A stretch of DNA of 64,000 nucleotides from Thioclava sp. GXIMD4216. Lineage in GTDB: Bacteria; Pseudomonadota; Alphaproteobacteria; Rhodobacterales; Rhodobacteraceae. Below the pieces are notes generated by a model. The model was not told the origin of the DNA. It was given only the letters and a program-made list of their open reading frames with translations, and searched no databases. Shown here piece after piece: positions 28,249-37,413 of the stretch; the stretch's first letter is position 1, and each line of letters opens with the position of its first letter. Both the position numbers and the translations under genes were made by a program. Location: NCBI RefSeq assembly GCF_037949285.1, contig NZ_CP149926.1, forward strand, positions 1,033,501 through 1,097,500, written 5' to 3'.

Positions 28249-28904
28249 TGCGTTACCAGCCGGTAGCCCAGACCGCGTTCGGTCTGGATACGGTCACGCC
28301 CCAGCTTTTTGCGCAGATGGCTGACATGGACCTCGATCGTGTTCGAGCCGATCTCGTCATCAAAGCTGTAAAGCGCCTCTTCAAGCTGGGCCTTGGACAG
28401 AAGCTGGCCGGGGCGGCCAAGAAAAGCTTCGAACAGCGCCCATTCGCGACCGGTCAGCGTGACAGGCTGCCCGTCACGGCTCACCGATTTCGCGGGTAGA
28501 TCGATGCTCAGATCGGCAAGCTCGATCATCGGGTTCGGATTGCCGCTATAACGTCGCGCCACAGAGCCGATACGCGCGGACAGTTCGTCCAGATCGAACG
28601 GCTTGACCAGATAGTCATCGGCACCGGCATTCAGTCCGGCAATCCTGTCGCTGACCTGATCGAGCGCGGTCAGAATGATCACCGGCACGCTATTGCCGGC
28701 ATTGCGTTGGTCCTTGAGGAAGGTGATGCCCCGCCCGTCCGGCAGCATCAGGTCCAGCAAGAGCAGGTCGAAGCGCGAAATCCTCGTAAGATCACGCGCT
28801 TCTTCAAGCGTTTGCGCCCAGTCGAGGGAATGGCCGTCGGCGCGGATCTGGTCGCTTACGGCGCTGCCAAGGCTCTTGTCGTCTTCGATCAGCAGAATAC
28901 GCAT
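28245..28904 (-). CDS. OmpR-family response regulator (QseB/TctD-like)
   Basis: A 219-residue regulator: receiver domain 1-115 with EDD at residues 7-9, phosphoacceptor Asp51 and Lys in YLVKPFDLDEL. A winged-helix domain follows, with LTGREWALFEAFL and NTIEVHVSHLRKKLG, ending QTERGLGYRLV. It is translationally coupled to its kinase and lies 67 bases downstream of the DUF4405 gene. Confidence 0.92.
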   Translation of the reverse strand: MRILLIEDDKSLGSAVSDQIRADGHSLDWAQTLEEARDLTRISRFDLLLLDLMLPDGRGITFLKDQRNAGNSVPVIILTALDQVSDRIAGLNAGADDYLVKPFDLDELSARIGSVARRYSGNPNPMIELADLSIDLPAKSVSRDGQPVTLTGREWALFEAFLGRPGQLLSKAQLEEALYSFDDEIGSNTIEVHVSHLRKKLGRDRIQTERGLGYRLVTQ

Positions 28905-28971
28905 GGGGCATGTCCTTCGCGGCGAGGGAGGCGGCCCCTGCCCAAAGCACAGGGCGGGGGCATCAAGGGGC

Positions 28972-29472
28972 TTATGGCATCAGCAGGCGCGCGACAGTGT
29001 CGGCGCTGGTGCCCGACGCTTCGGCGATCTGGGTGGCGGACTGGTCTGCGGTGCCTTGGTAGCCTGCCGACGTCAGACGGGCCAGAATGTCTTCAGGGGT
29101 GGTGTCAAGCACCGGTGCCACTTCCGATAGCGGCGCCTCCAGAAGCTTCTGTGCCAGCGCGAATTGCGGCGGACGGCCACCTTTGGCGGTGCCGGTCCCC
29201 GAAGTGGCCGGAATGGCAAAGGCCAGAGCGGCCACCAAAGACGCGGCCAGCGCCAGCGCCATAGGGGCCTTCTTCATGTAATTCATCAATGGGCGCCAGT
29301 TGCGCCACAGATGCAGGACGAAGGGCACGATCAGCACCATCGACAGCCATTCGTGCATGCTGTGGAACCAGCCCATCTGCCAATGGAAAAACAGGGCAAC
29401 GCCGGAAACGAGGGATACCAGAAATAGCCCGGTGATCAGGGGCGTGGCGTAACGAAAGAAAAAGCTGCGCAT
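28972..29472 (-). CDS. DUF4405 (cytochrome b561-like) membrane protein
   Basis: A 166-residue protein with three hydrophobic helices, about 8-28, 38-58 and 71-92, and a soluble C-terminal tail. His residues at FFHWQMGWFHSMHEW and VPFVLHLWRNW sit as in DUF4405/b561-type haem proteins, so haem binding is plausible. The C-terminal region LDTTPEDILARLTSAG followed by SATQIAEASGT looks like a repeated small helical motif seen in DUF4405 proteins. It is the first gene of an operon with the two-component system, so it is either the regulated target or part of the sensing. Confidence 0.75.
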   Translation of the reverse strand: MRSFFFRYATPLITGLFLVSLVSGVALFFHWQMGWFHSMHEWLSMVLIVPFVLHLWRNWRPLMNYMKKAPMALALAASLVAALAFAIPATSGTGTAKGGRPPQFALAQKLLEAPLSEVAPVLDTTPEDILARLTSAGYQGTADQSATQIAEASGTSADTVARLLMP

Positions 29473-29544
29473 GATGGACTCCAGAAAAGCGGTAAACGCG
29501 TTCTCTGGAATCCTTCAATATGAACCTGATGTAAAGCTGAAGCT

Positions 29545-30291
29545 TTAAAGCGATTTGTCGCTGGCATCGGCCTGTCCGGCCACCCAATAGCCTGCGGCCT
29601 TCATCCAGGGCAGGGGATGGCCGTTTTGTTGCAGGTGGTCACGCAGCGCTCGGGCCACGGACGCCTCGGCGGCGATCCAGACAAATGTGCCTTCGCCCAG
29701 CGGAATCTGCTTGAGCTGTTCCAGAAGCGGCGCGGGGTCGGTGGCATCGGTGCGATGGACCCAGAGCGGCAGGTGGTTTGCCTTGGTCGGCATGTCCTGT
29801 TCGTCTGCGGCTTCCGGCACGCCGACCAGCGTGGTCACCGGCGTTCCGGCCTCCATCTCGAAGAGGCGCCGCGCGATGGCGGGCAGGGCGGTTTCGTCCC
29901 CGATAAGAACCCAGCGCTGGATCGGGCCGGTGATGTTTTGCGAGCCGCGCGGCCCGCCCATCATCACGGTATCACCAACTTTGGCGGATTTCGCCCAAAG
30001 CGTGGCCGGTCCCGCTTCATGCAGGGCGAAATCGACGGTCAGCGACAGGGTTTCGGGGTCGAAATGGCGCGGGGTATAATCGCGCATCGCTTTCTCGCCA
30101 TTCGCATCGGGGATCATCAGTTTGAAATGGTCATCCGGCGCGGTCGAGGTGAACCCCTCCAGCTCGGGGCCGGTCAGCACGATGCGGATCATATGCGGGG
30201 TCAGGGCGCGGGCTTCCGAGACGGTGAGGGTCCGGCGGACAAGTTCGTGGCGCTGGCGTTCAATGCGGGGCAAGCTATCGAGGTCGGTCAT
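29545..30291 (-). CDS. Siderophore-interacting protein family FAD-dependent reductase
   Basis: A 248-residue flavoprotein of the SIP (ViuB-like) family, which reduces ferric siderophores with NAD(P)H to release iron in the cytoplasm. The FAD site is visible as RDYTPRHFDPE (Arg-Tyr-Thr-Pro), the nucleotide region as GDETALPAIARRLFEM, and EGTFVWIAAEASVARALRDHL marks the C-terminal domain. The chosen ATG has AAGGA five bases upstream. No siderophore synthesis or TonB-receptor gene is adjacent. Confidence 0.85.
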   Translation of the reverse strand: MTDLDSLPRIERQRHELVRRTLTVSEARALTPHMIRIVLTGPELEGFTSTAPDDHFKLMIPDANGEKAMRDYTPRHFDPETLSLTVDFALHEAGPATLWAKSAKVGDTVMMGGPRGSQNITGPIQRWVLIGDETALPAIARRLFEMEAGTPVTTLVGVPEAADEQDMPTKANHLPLWVHRTDATDPAPLLEQLKQIPLGEGTFVWIAAEASVARALRDHLQQNGHPLPWMKAAGYWVAGQADASDKSL

Positions 30292-30990
30292 TATAATCCT
30301 TACTAAAGACGGAAGGCCGGTGCGTATGATGTGCATATGGGGTCAGCGGAGCGCGGCCTGTTATTTCTTGATAAAAAAGATCGAGATTGAGGTTTCGTCA
30401 AGCCGTCCCGATGCAGAATGGTCTGTGCAAATTTTCACTGTTGAGTGAGACGGGAAGCCGTCACGGGCCGATTTGCGCAAATCTCGGACGTAGAGCGGGA
30501 ATTGCCATGAGTTCAGTGCATATCGGATATGCAATTTTATCAAAAAACTGTGAGTTGAAAACCGTATCTCCGGCGCGGGGCAGGGGCAGATAATCGGCTT
30601 GATTTGCGCCAGATCAATTCTGTCAACCCACATCTAGGAGAGGTGGAGATGTCGTTGCGATCAAGAAAAATTTTATGAACAAAAACAGGGTGATTTTTCA
30701 AAATTGTTATATTTTACATTCGCTTGCTTAGCAAAATTCACGCTTCGTTACACTTTTGTGATACATGATTCGCGCCGCCGGTTTTCGAAAAAGAGAATCG
30801 GCTAGTCCAAAGCATGCCCTAATGCAGCGCGTCGGAATGTCGCATCGCGAAATGGCGCCGTGATGCATAATGCGGGCAATAGTCTTGTCTTGGCGACATG
30901 CTCATGGCATGTGGTCACGACTTTTACTACCAATTGCGGCGAGGGTGCTGCATTGCATGCCCGAAGCTGCAAAGCTGCAAGAGGCACGCA
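30292..30990. promoter_or_regulatory. Long regulatory region upstream of the quinol oxidase operon
   Basis: About 700 bases without an established gene, AT-rich between 30650 and 30770, so it likely carries the cyo promoter. It holds a perfect palindrome (30470) and a related site at 30601, described separately. It also holds two very short overlapping frames: nine codons at 30649-30678 behind a strong AGGAGAGGTGGAG, and eighteen codons at 30675-30731. These could be a translated leader. No single promoter can be named with confidence. Confidence 0.5.
30470..30483. promoter_or_regulatory. Palindrome GATTTGCGCAAATC, candidate operator
   Basis: GATTTGCGCAAATC is a perfect fourteen-base palindrome. 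The same nine-base half, GATTTGCGC, recurs at 30601-30609 as GATTTGCGCCAGATC. The second also reads TTGCG-CCAG-ATCAA, close to the FNR/CRP pattern TTGAT-N4-ATCAA. A dimeric regulator of respiration is a reasonable guess; its identity is not shown. Confidence 0.4.
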
Positions 30991-32133
30991 TTGTTGAAAC
31001 ACTTCAAACTCCCCCTGATGCTGTTGGCGGCAGCGTCTCTGGCGGGATGTCAGTACGAAGTTCTCGCACCGAGCGGCTGGGTCGCTGTGCAAGAACGAAA
31101 TCTGCTGCTCATCTCGACAGTTTTGATGCTGCTGATCATCGTTCCCGTGATCGTCATGACCGTCTATTTCCCGTGGAAATACCGTCATGACCGTGATGAC
31201 ACCTCCGATTACGAACCCGAATGGGCACACTCGACCAAGCTCGAGGTGATCGTATGGGGTGCGCCCATCATTATCGTCGCTATCCTTGGCGTCTTCCTGG
31301 CGATCTATACCTATCGTCTGGACCCCTATCGTCCGCTGGACCACACCGAAAACATGGGTGCGCCGGTGGAAGTCGAAGCGGTATCGCTCGACTGGAAATG
31401 GCTCTTTATCTATCCCGAACAAGGTGTGGCTTCTGTCAATGAACTGGTGATCCCGGAAGGGCGCCCGATCAACATGAAGCTGTCCGGCTCGACCGTGATG
31501 AACACGTTCTGGGTTCCGGCGCTGACGGGGATGGTTTACTCGATGGCCGGTATGGAGACGCAACTGCACTTCATCGCCGATACCACCGGTGACTTCCAGT
31601 CGCGTTCTGCCCATTATTCGGGCCCCGGTTTCTCGAAAATGACGTTCACCACGCATTCCGTGACCGACGCCGATTTCGATGCTTGGGTCGAAAAAGCAAA
31701 AGCACAAGGTCAGCCTCTGACCCGCGCATCTTACTTGCAGCTTGAGCAGCCCTCGATCGCCGCCCCGATCAGCTATTACAATTCGGTCGAAGACAATCTC
31801 TTCAATCGCATTGTCGGGCTTTGTGTCGAAGAGAACAAAGTTTGCATGAACGAGATGATGATGCTCGACATGCATCGCGACATGATGCCGAAAGCCGAAG
31901 AGGACGATAAATCTTCCGAAGGCGAGCATGGTCAGATCGGTCTGCCGAAGCAGCTGTTCGAATATGACATGGAGCGTTCGATCGACGGTCATGGCAACCT
32001 GATCAGCCTTCCGGCCGACACGTCCGAAGAGCATATGTCTGCTTTGGACGCGCGCAAGCTGATGGCTCAGGTCGCACTTAGCGCCGATGGCCTCTGCCTC
32101 CCGAACCAGGAGTACAAAACTAATGTCAACTGA
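30991..32133 (+). CDS. cyoA: Quinol oxidase subunit II (cytochrome bo3/ba3 type)
   Basis: A 380-residue lipoprotein subunit of a haem-copper ubiquinol oxidase. The signal ends in LAASLAGC, a lipobox with the acylated Cys near residue 21, followed by two membrane helices (about 37-60 and 79-101) and a periplasmic cupredoxin domain. [22 protein letters not shown] and the lack of CuA-binding Cys/His residues mark it as a quinol rather than a cytochrome c oxidase. A TTG start at 30991 is inferred from GAGG six bases upstream and from the signal peptide; a TTG one codon later is equivalent. Paracoccus calls this gene qoxA. Confidence 0.88.
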   Translation: MLKHFKLPLMLLAAASLAGCQYEVLAPSGWVAVQERNLLLISTVLMLLIIVPVIVMTVYFPWKYRHDRDDTSDYEPEWAHSTKLEVIVWGAPIIIVAILGVFLAIYTYRLDPYRPLDHTENMGAPVEVEAVSLDWKWLFIYPEQGVASVNELVIPEGRPINMKLSGSTVMNTFWVPALTGMVYSMAGMETQLHFIADTTGDFQSRSAHYSGPGFSKMTFTTHSVTDADFDAWVEKAKAQGQPLTRASYLQLEQPSIAAPISYYNSVEDNLFNRIVGLCVEENKVCMNEMMMLDMHRDMMPKAEEDDKSSEGEHGQIGLPKQLFEYDMERSIDGHGNLISLPADTSEEHMSALDARKLMAQVALSADGLCLPNQEYKTNVN

Positions 32134-34120
32134 AGTCGCTCAAACGACGCATGAGACGATTTCGCCGATTTTCGGGCGGCTAAGTCTTTCGTCGATCCCC
32201 TATCACGAGCCGATCCTCATCGCGACCTTCGCGGGTGTGGCCGTGGCCGGGATTATCTTCTTGGCGCTCATGACCTATTTCAAGGCATGGAAGCCGCTGT
32301 GGACCGACTGGGTCACCACCATCGACCACAAAAAGATCGGCATCATGTATATGGTGCTCGGGTTCATCATGTTCGTGCGCGGCTTTGCCGATGCGCTGAT
32401 GATGCGTGCGCAGCAGGCAATGGCTGCGGGCGGGGCAGAGGGCTACCTTCCGCCGCACCACTACGATCAGGTCTTCACCGCACACGGCGTGATCATGATC
32501 TTCTTCGTGGCTATGGCCTTCATCACCGGTGTGATGAACTTCGTCATGCCCGTGCAGATCGGTGCGCGCGACGTGGCCTTCCCCTTCCTGAACAACTTCT
32601 CGTTCTGGATGACGGTGGCCGGTGCGCTTCTGGTCAATATCTCGCTGTTCATCGGTGAATTCGCACGCGTCGGCTGGCTGGCTTTCCCGCCGCTGTCGGG
32701 CGCTGCCTATTCGACCGGACCGGGGATGGATTACTATCTCTGGGCGCTGAACATCGCGGGTATCGGGACAACGCTTTCGGGTGTGAACATGTGCGCCACC
32801 ATCTTCAAGATGCGTGCGCCGGGCATGTCGCTGTTCCGCATGCCGGTCTTCACCTGGACCGCGCTGTGCACCAACGTTCTGATCGTGGCGGCCTTCCCGG
32901 TCCTGACCGCGACCCTCGTTATGCTGACGCTTGACCGCTATCTTGGCACGCATTTCTTCACCAACGACCTTGGTGGGAACGCGATGATGTATATCAACCT
33001 GATCTGGATCTGGGGTCACCCGGAAGTCTACATCCTGATCCTGCCCTGCTTCGGTATCTTCTCGGAAGTGGTTTCGACTTTCTCCGGCAAGCCGCTCTTC
33101 GGTTACAAGACCATGGTCTGGGCAACCTGCTGCATCATGGTTCTGTCCTTCATCGTGTGGTTGCACCACTTCTTCACGATGGGTTCGGGCGCAGCCGTGA
33201 ACACCTTCTTCGGGATCACGACGATGGTTATCGCCGTGCCGACCGGTGTGAAGATCTTCAACTGGATTTTCACCATGTACAAAGGCCGCGTGCGGTTCGA
33301 GACCCCGATGTACTGGGTGATCGGCGGCATCGTGACCTTCACCATCGGTGGTATGACCGGCGTTATGCTGGCAATCCCGCCGGTTGACTTCCAGCTCCAT
33401 AACTCGCTGTTCCTGATCGCGCACTTCCATAACGTGATCATCGGTGGCGTTGTCTGGGCGATCTATGCAGCCGTCTACTACTGGTGGCCGAAAGCCTTCG
33501 GCTTCAAGCTGCATGACGGTCTGGGCAAAGCCTCCTTCTGGTGCTGGTTCGTGGGCTTCTACCTTGCGTTCATGCCGCTTTACGCGCTTGGCCTCATTGG
33601 TGTGACCCGCCGGATCAACGAATATTCGGATCCCTCGTGGCAGCCCTATTTCGTGATCGCAGCCATCGGCGCGCTGTTCATTCTGGCAGGCATCCTGTTC
33701 ACCTTCGCGAACTTCGCCTACTCGATCTACAAGCGCAAAGAACTGGCATGCGGTTCGGACCCGTGGAATGCCCGCACCCTTGACTGGGCAACCTCGTCCC
33801 CGCCCGCGAAGTACAACTTCCCGCAGGACATCCATGTCCACGGCATCGACGAGTTCTGGCGCATGAAGCAGGAAGGCTTCAAGTGGTCGACCGACTACCA
33901 GCCGATCCACATGCCGCATTACACGCCCGCAGGGTTTGTGATCTCGGTGCTGGCCTTCATCTTCGGCTTCGCAATGATCTGGTACATGTGGTGGCTGGCT
34001 GTTCTCAGCTTCGTCGGCCTCGTTGGCTACACGATCTACCACACCTTCAACTACAACCGTGATTACTACATCCCCGTAGAAGAAATCGCGGAAACCGAAG
34101 CAAAGGGAAATATCGCATGA
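32123..34120 (+). CDS. cyoB: Quinol oxidase subunit I, catalytic
   Basis: A 665-residue, about 15-helix subunit that reduces oxygen and pumps protons. The ubiquinone-site residues are visible: Arg and Asp in [11 protein letters not shown], and His and Gln in [11 protein letters not shown]. CuB and the cross-linked Tyr appear in [12 protein letters not shown], the CuB His pair in WLHHFFTMG, and haem ligands in HFHNVIIGG. These are all conserved, so an active enzyme is expected. It overlaps the cyoA stop by eleven bases and cyoC by four. The counterpart in Paracoccus is qoxB. Confidence 0.95.
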   Translation: MSTEVAQTTHETISPIFGRLSLSSIPYHEPILIATFAGVAVAGIIFLALMTYFKAWKPLWTDWVTTIDHKKIGIMYMVLGFIMFVRGFADALMMRAQQAMAAGGAEGYLPPHHYDQVFTAHGVIMIFFVAMAFITGVMNFVMPVQIGARDVAFPFLNNFSFWMTVAGALLVNISLFIGEFARVGWLAFPPLSGAAYSTGPGMDYYLWALNIAGIGTTLSGVNMCATIFKMRAPGMSLFRMPVFTWTALCTNVLIVAAFPVLTATLVMLTLDRYLGTHFFTNDLGGNAMMYINLIWIWGHPEVYILILPCFGIFSEVVSTFSGKPLFGYKTMVWATCCIMVLSFIVWLHHFFTMGSGAAVNTFFGITTMVIAVPTGVKIFNWIFTMYKGRVRFETPMYWVIGGIVTFTIGGMTGVMLAIPPVDFQLHNSLFLIAHFHNVIIGGVVWAIYAAVYYWWPKAFGFKLHDGLGKASFWCWFVGFYLAFMPLYALGLIGVTRRINEYSDPSWQPYFVIAAIGALFILAGILFTFANFAYSIYKRKELACGSDPWNARTLDWATSSPPAKYNFPQDIHVHGIDEFWRMKQEGFKWSTDYQPIHMPHYTPAGFVISVLAFIFGFAMIWYMWWLAVLSFVGLVGYTIYHTFNYNRDYYIPVEEIAETEAKGNIA

Positions 34121-34746
34121 CGATGCTTGATACCCCCATCACCGGCCCCATCGAGGGGCCGGAAGGTCCGGACCATCATCAGGACCATCATCATGTGAGC
34201 CCGACGCCGATCGGCTTCTGGATCTACCTGATGTCGGACTGCATCATTTTCGGCACGCTGTTCGCGACCTATGCCGTTCTTGGTGGCAACTATGCCGGTG
34301 GTCCGGGCCCGAAAGATCTGTTCGAGCCGGGTCTGGTGGCGTGGGAAACCGCGCTGCTGCTGATCTCGTCGATCACCTTCGGCGTGGCCATGCTGAACGC
34401 GACTGCCCATAAGCTGGGCAGCACGATCATGTGGCTGATCATCACCGTTCTGTTCGGTGCAGGCTTCCTTGCCATCGAACTTTACGAATTCCACCACCTG
34501 ATCCATATCGGTGCAGGGCCGGACCGTTCCGCTTTCCTGTCGGCGTTCTTCCTGCTGGTCGGGACCCACGGTCTGCACGTGACCTTCGGGTCGATCTGGC
34601 TGATCACTCTGGTCTTCCAGCTTCGTAAGCACGGCCTGATCGAGGCGAATATGCGCCGTCTGTCGACCCTGTCGATGTTCTGGCACTTCCTCGACCTGAT
34701 CTGGATCGGCGTCTTCTCCTTTGTCTATCTCGTGAGGCTCGTCTAA
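34117..34746 (+). CDS. cyoC: Quinol oxidase subunit III
   Basis: A 209-residue membrane protein with five helices, subunit III of the quinol oxidase. The His-rich N-terminus (HHQDHHH) precedes [49 protein letters not shown] followed by [10 protein letters not shown] is diagnostic of CyoC. It starts within the cyoB stop and ends on the cyoD start, so all four subunits are translationally linked. Confidence 0.93.
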   Translation: MTMLDTPITGPIEGPEGPDHHQDHHHVSPTPIGFWIYLMSDCIIFGTLFATYAVLGGNYAGGPGPKDLFEPGLVAWETALLLISSITFGVAMLNATAHKLGSTIMWLIITVLFGAGFLAIELYEFHHLIHIGAGPDRSAFLSAFFLLVGTHGLHVTFGSIWLITLVFQLRKHGLIEANMRRLSTLSMFWHFLDLIWIGVFSFVYLVRLV

Positions 34747-35120
34747 TGGCTGAACATAGCTCGCATTCGCATGGCACCATGGGGCAGCTGATGATCGGCT
34801 TCGTTCTGGCGGTCATCCTGTCGATCATCCCCTTCTATCTGGTGATGGCTGACGTCGAGATGTCGCGGACCACGATCATCGGGATCATCATGGGTCTGGG
34901 CGCGGTGCAGATCATCGTGCACCTCGTCTACTTCCTCCATGTCAACCGCTCGGTTGAAGAGGGCTGGACGCTGGCAGCCAGCGTTCTGGCGATCATCATC
35001 TTGTGTATCGTTCTGGCAGGCTCGCTCTGGGTCATGCACAACATGAACGAAAACATGATGCCGATGCCCAGCCAAGAACAGATGCTGGAAATGATGAACC
35101 TCCAGAACCAGCAAGGCTGA
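34746..35120 (+). CDS. cyoD: Quinol oxidase subunit IV
   Basis: A 124-residue three-helix protein that stabilises the CuB site during assembly of the quinol oxidase. GQLMIGFVLAVILSIIPFYLVM starts the first helix and LVYFLHVNRSVEEGW lies between the second and third. The tail is Met-rich. Its ATG overlaps the cyoC stop codon by one base. Confidence 0.92.
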   Translation: MAEHSSHSHGTMGQLMIGFVLAVILSIIPFYLVMADVEMSRTTIIGIIMGLGAVQIIVHLVYFLHVNRSVEEGWTLAASVLAIIILCIVLAGSLWVMHNMNENMMPMPSQEQMLEMMNLQNQQG

Positions 35121-35142
35121 TCCGAGGCGCATCTCCCAAAAG

Positions 35143-35168
35143 ACGGGGCCGGGAAACTGGCCCCGTTT
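35143..35168 (+). terminator. Intrinsic terminator or attenuator after cyoD
   Basis: ACGGGGCC-GGGAAACT-GGCCCCGTTTTG forms an eight-pair stem with T4. It separates cyoD from the SURF1 gene and may set a lower level of the assembly factor. Confidence 0.75.
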
Positions 35169-35206
35169 TGCTATCTGCAGCTCGCTTCCATTTGAGGATG
35201 ACCACC

Positions 35207-35929
35207 ATGAGCAGGAATATTCGCTGGGTCCGTTTGAGTATTGCGACCATCCTCGCCGCAGGGTTTGTGGCAGTTTTCATGTCATTGGGGATCTGGCAGG
35301 TGCATCGTCTGCATTGGAAGCTTGATCTGATCGCGCGGGTGGATAGCCGTGTGGCCGCCGCGCCCGTGCCCGCCCCCGGACCGAACGCTTGGGCCGGATT
35401 GACCCGCGAAGTGGATGAATATCGCCATGTCGCGGTCACCGGCACCTTCCTGAATGATCAGGAAGTGCAGATCTATACGCCCTCCATGTTCGGACCGGGA
35501 TATTGGGTGCTGACGCCACTCAAGCGCGATGACGGTACGATCGTCATGATCAACCGCGGCGTCGTGCCCGAGGAAAAGAAATCCCCCGCAAGCCGTGTGG
35601 CCCCCGAGGGCGTGCAGCATATCACCGGCCTTTTGCGGCTGAGCGAGGATCACGGCTGGCTCTTCAGCCAGAAGGATCGCCCGCAGGATGGTGTCTGGTA
35701 TCGTCGCGATATTGCATCGATCACCCAGACCAAGGGGCTGGAAAATGCCGCCCCCTATTTCATCGATCAGGATCTGACCGATCCCGAAGGCTTCCCGCGC
35801 GGCGGGCAGACGGTGGTGAAATTCCGCAATTCCCATCTCAGCTATGCTATTACATGGTTCGCGATGGCGCTTCTCAGTCTGGTGGGCTGGGGGGTCGTGC
35901 TTCGGCAAGAGCTGAAAAATCGGGACTGA
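35207..35929 (+). CDS. SURF1-family oxidase assembly protein
   Basis: A 240-residue membrane protein with two helices, at about 8-28 and 212-232, and a periplasmic domain between. SURF1 hallmarks are LGIWQVHRLHWKLDLIARVD, HVAVTGTFLNDQEV, VLTPLKRDDGTIVMINRGVVPE and the C-terminal HLSYAITWFAMA. SURF1 proteins help insert haem a into haem-copper oxidases. In Paracoccus denitrificans a SURF1 copy is encoded at the end of qoxABCD, as here. GAGG lies nine bases before the ATG at 35207; an ATG at 35198 touches that site and is less likely. Confidence 0.9.
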   Translation: MSRNIRWVRLSIATILAAGFVAVFMSLGIWQVHRLHWKLDLIARVDSRVAAAPVPAPGPNAWAGLTREVDEYRHVAVTGTFLNDQEVQIYTPSMFGPGYWVLTPLKRDDGTIVMINRGVVPEEKKSPASRVAPEGVQHITGLLRLSEDHGWLFSQKDRPQDGVWYRRDIASITQTKGLENAAPYFIDQDLTDPEGFPRGGQTVVKFRNSHLSYAITWFAMALLSLVGWGVVLRQELKNRD

Positions 35930-35977
35930 TCGCTTATTTTGCAGGCAAAACGAGCACCGCAAACCTGTTTGCCACGC

Positions 35978-36006
35978 GCCCTGCCGCAAGATCGTTGCGG
36001 CAGGGC
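35978..36006 (+). terminator. Hairpin after SURF1
   Basis: GCCCTGCCGCAA-GATCG-TTGCGGCAGGGC is a twelve-pair perfect stem. The following TGTGTCTTTC is only moderately T-rich, so terminator strength is uncertain. Confidence 0.6.
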
Positions 36007-36138
36007 TGTGTCTTTCGTAAGGGAAGGAAAGCGGCAATGGCGTCGCGCTGATCTCCAGTAAAATCCGGGCAAAGCTGCCTGATCGGGTGCCAAGGCATCG
36101 CGATCGGTCGGCTTTTTTCTTTTTGAGGGACCGTGACT

Positions 36139-37026
36139 ATGATGAGCATTCCGTTGGCCTTGCGTGATCGCGTTCGGTGGTTCGGCATCGGGCTTGGGTT
36201 GGTCAATATCGATGCAGGGGCCAAAAGCCCGCAGCGGCTTCTGGCGCAGCGCCGCAAGGCCCGTGGCAAGACGGGGCATATCGCTTTGGTCGGGGCCGGG
36301 CCGGGGGCGGTGGATCTGTTGACCATGCGCGCCATCGACCGTATCCGTCAGGCCGATATCGTGCTTTATGACCGGCTGATCTCTGACGAGGTGCTTGATA
36401 TCATTCCGCAGGGCGTCGAAACCGTTTATGTCGGCAAAGCCGTGGGGGCCTGCACGTGGCCGCAGGACAAGATCGACCGGCTGATCGTTGAAGAGGCCCG
36501 CAAGGGGCGGCGTGTCGTGCGACTGAAATCCGGTGATCCGTCGATTTTCGGCCGGGCCAGCGAAGAGATCGATGCGGCCCGCGCCGCAGATATTCCCGTC
36601 GAGATCATACCCGGTATTACAGCCGCTTCGGCGGCTGCCGCCAGCCTGACCCGCCCGCTTACGGAACGCGGCGAGACGGATACATTCGTGCTGACCACCG
36701 GCACCTGCCGTCCGGGGGATGCGCCTTCGGACAGGACCCGTTTCGCACGGCCCGGCACGTCGATGGCCTTTTATATGGCGGTCGAACGCGCTGCCGAAAT
36801 CCAGCGGGATCTGCTGAAAGCGGGCGTACCGCCCGATTGCGCGGTGGATGTCGTTGGGTCGGTGAGCACCGCCCATGAGCGCCAAGGCCATATGACGCTG
36901 GGGCGGTTGTCGGAAGACATCGCAGCGCAGGGCCTGCAAAGTCCGGCGGTGATCTTGATCCGCTATCCGAAACAGGCCAAAGCCGCGCTTTCCAGAAAAG
37001 CCGCCCGCAAAGCCATAGCCGGATAA
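36139..37026 (+). CDS. cobA: Uroporphyrinogen-III C-methyltransferase
   Basis: A 295-residue SAM-dependent enzyme that methylates uroporphyrinogen III at C-2 and C-7 to precorrin-2, the first step to sirohaem. After about 40 basic residues the SUMT domain starts at HIALVGAGPGAVDLLTMRA. VVRLKSGDPSIFGRASEEI and VEIIPGITAASAAAASL are the classic SAM-site motifs. Since NirB downstream needs sirohaem, it belongs functionally to nitrite reduction. The oxidase/chelatase part of CysG is not fused or adjacent. GAGGGA lies eight bases before the chosen ATG; a GTG two codons earlier is also in frame. Confidence 0.9.
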   Translation: MMSIPLALRDRVRWFGIGLGLVNIDAGAKSPQRLLAQRRKARGKTGHIALVGAGPGAVDLLTMRAIDRIRQADIVLYDRLISDEVLDIIPQGVETVYVGKAVGACTWPQDKIDRLIVEEARKGRRVVRLKSGDPSIFGRASEEIDAARAADIPVEIIPGITAASAAAASLTRPLTERGETDTFVLTTGTCRPGDAPSDRTRFARPGTSMAFYMAVERAAEIQRDLLKAGVPPDCAVDVVGSVSTAHERQGHMTLGRLSEDIAAQGLQSPAVILIRYPKQAKAALSRKAARKAIAG

Positions 37027-37048
37027 ACCCTGTTCTATCTGAAAATAC

Positions 37049-37074
37049 GCCGGACCAATGGTCCGGCTTTTTTT
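37049..37074 (+). terminator. Rho-independent terminator after cobA
   Basis: GCCGGACC-AAT-GGTCCGGC followed by T7. It isolates cobA from the nirB leader. Confidence 0.9.
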
Positions 37075-37221
37075 ATTCTGCCAAGAAAGTAATCTTATCA
37101 GCCGATGATACATCAAATTTATGCATTCAAAGCGGGCATCTCCTTGTTTTTCGGCTTTCATCCAGCGAGCAACGAGAAATCTTTTGGCGGAATCGGGATG
37201 ATTTCGTAAATATCTGTTCAA

Positions 37222-37290
37222 GGCCTGCTGAAAGGCCAGCTGCCGCAAAGGCGCGGTATCTTCCGAAAATGCCCCTAGGGGCCTGCGGCA
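37222..37290 (+). promoter_or_regulatory. Two-hairpin leader of nirB, candidate NasT (ANTAR) target
   Basis: The 387-base gap before nirB contains two short hairpins with six-base loops, four to five bases apart. The first is GGCCT-GCTGAA-AGGCC (37222-37237). The second is CCGC-AAAGGC-GCGG (37243-37256). ANTAR proteins recognise paired hexaloop hairpins with A at loop position 1 and G at 4. The second loop fits fully; the first keeps G4 but has G1. TGCCGCA (37241-37247) can instead pair with TGCGGCA (37284-37290), which would destroy hairpin two, and GCCCCTAGGGGC lies between these arms. No T-run terminator is visible before nirB. NasT is encoded in the same locus. Confidence 0.6.
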
Positions 37291-37413
37291 ATGGCGCTGC
37301 ATTTCGCACTGATCTTCTTCAGAATGCGGGATGATGCCTGCCTGTCACTAAGCAGCTTCACTCCCGAACTCACTCGCCGCGACCATTGTGTTGCATGCCA
37401 TTAGGGGTTCGTT

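Noticed and set aside
30599..30617. TTGAT...ATCAA as a perfect FNR box
   Set aside because: The spacer is nine bases rather than four; only the internal TTGCG-CCAG-ATCAA has the right spacing, and imperfectly.
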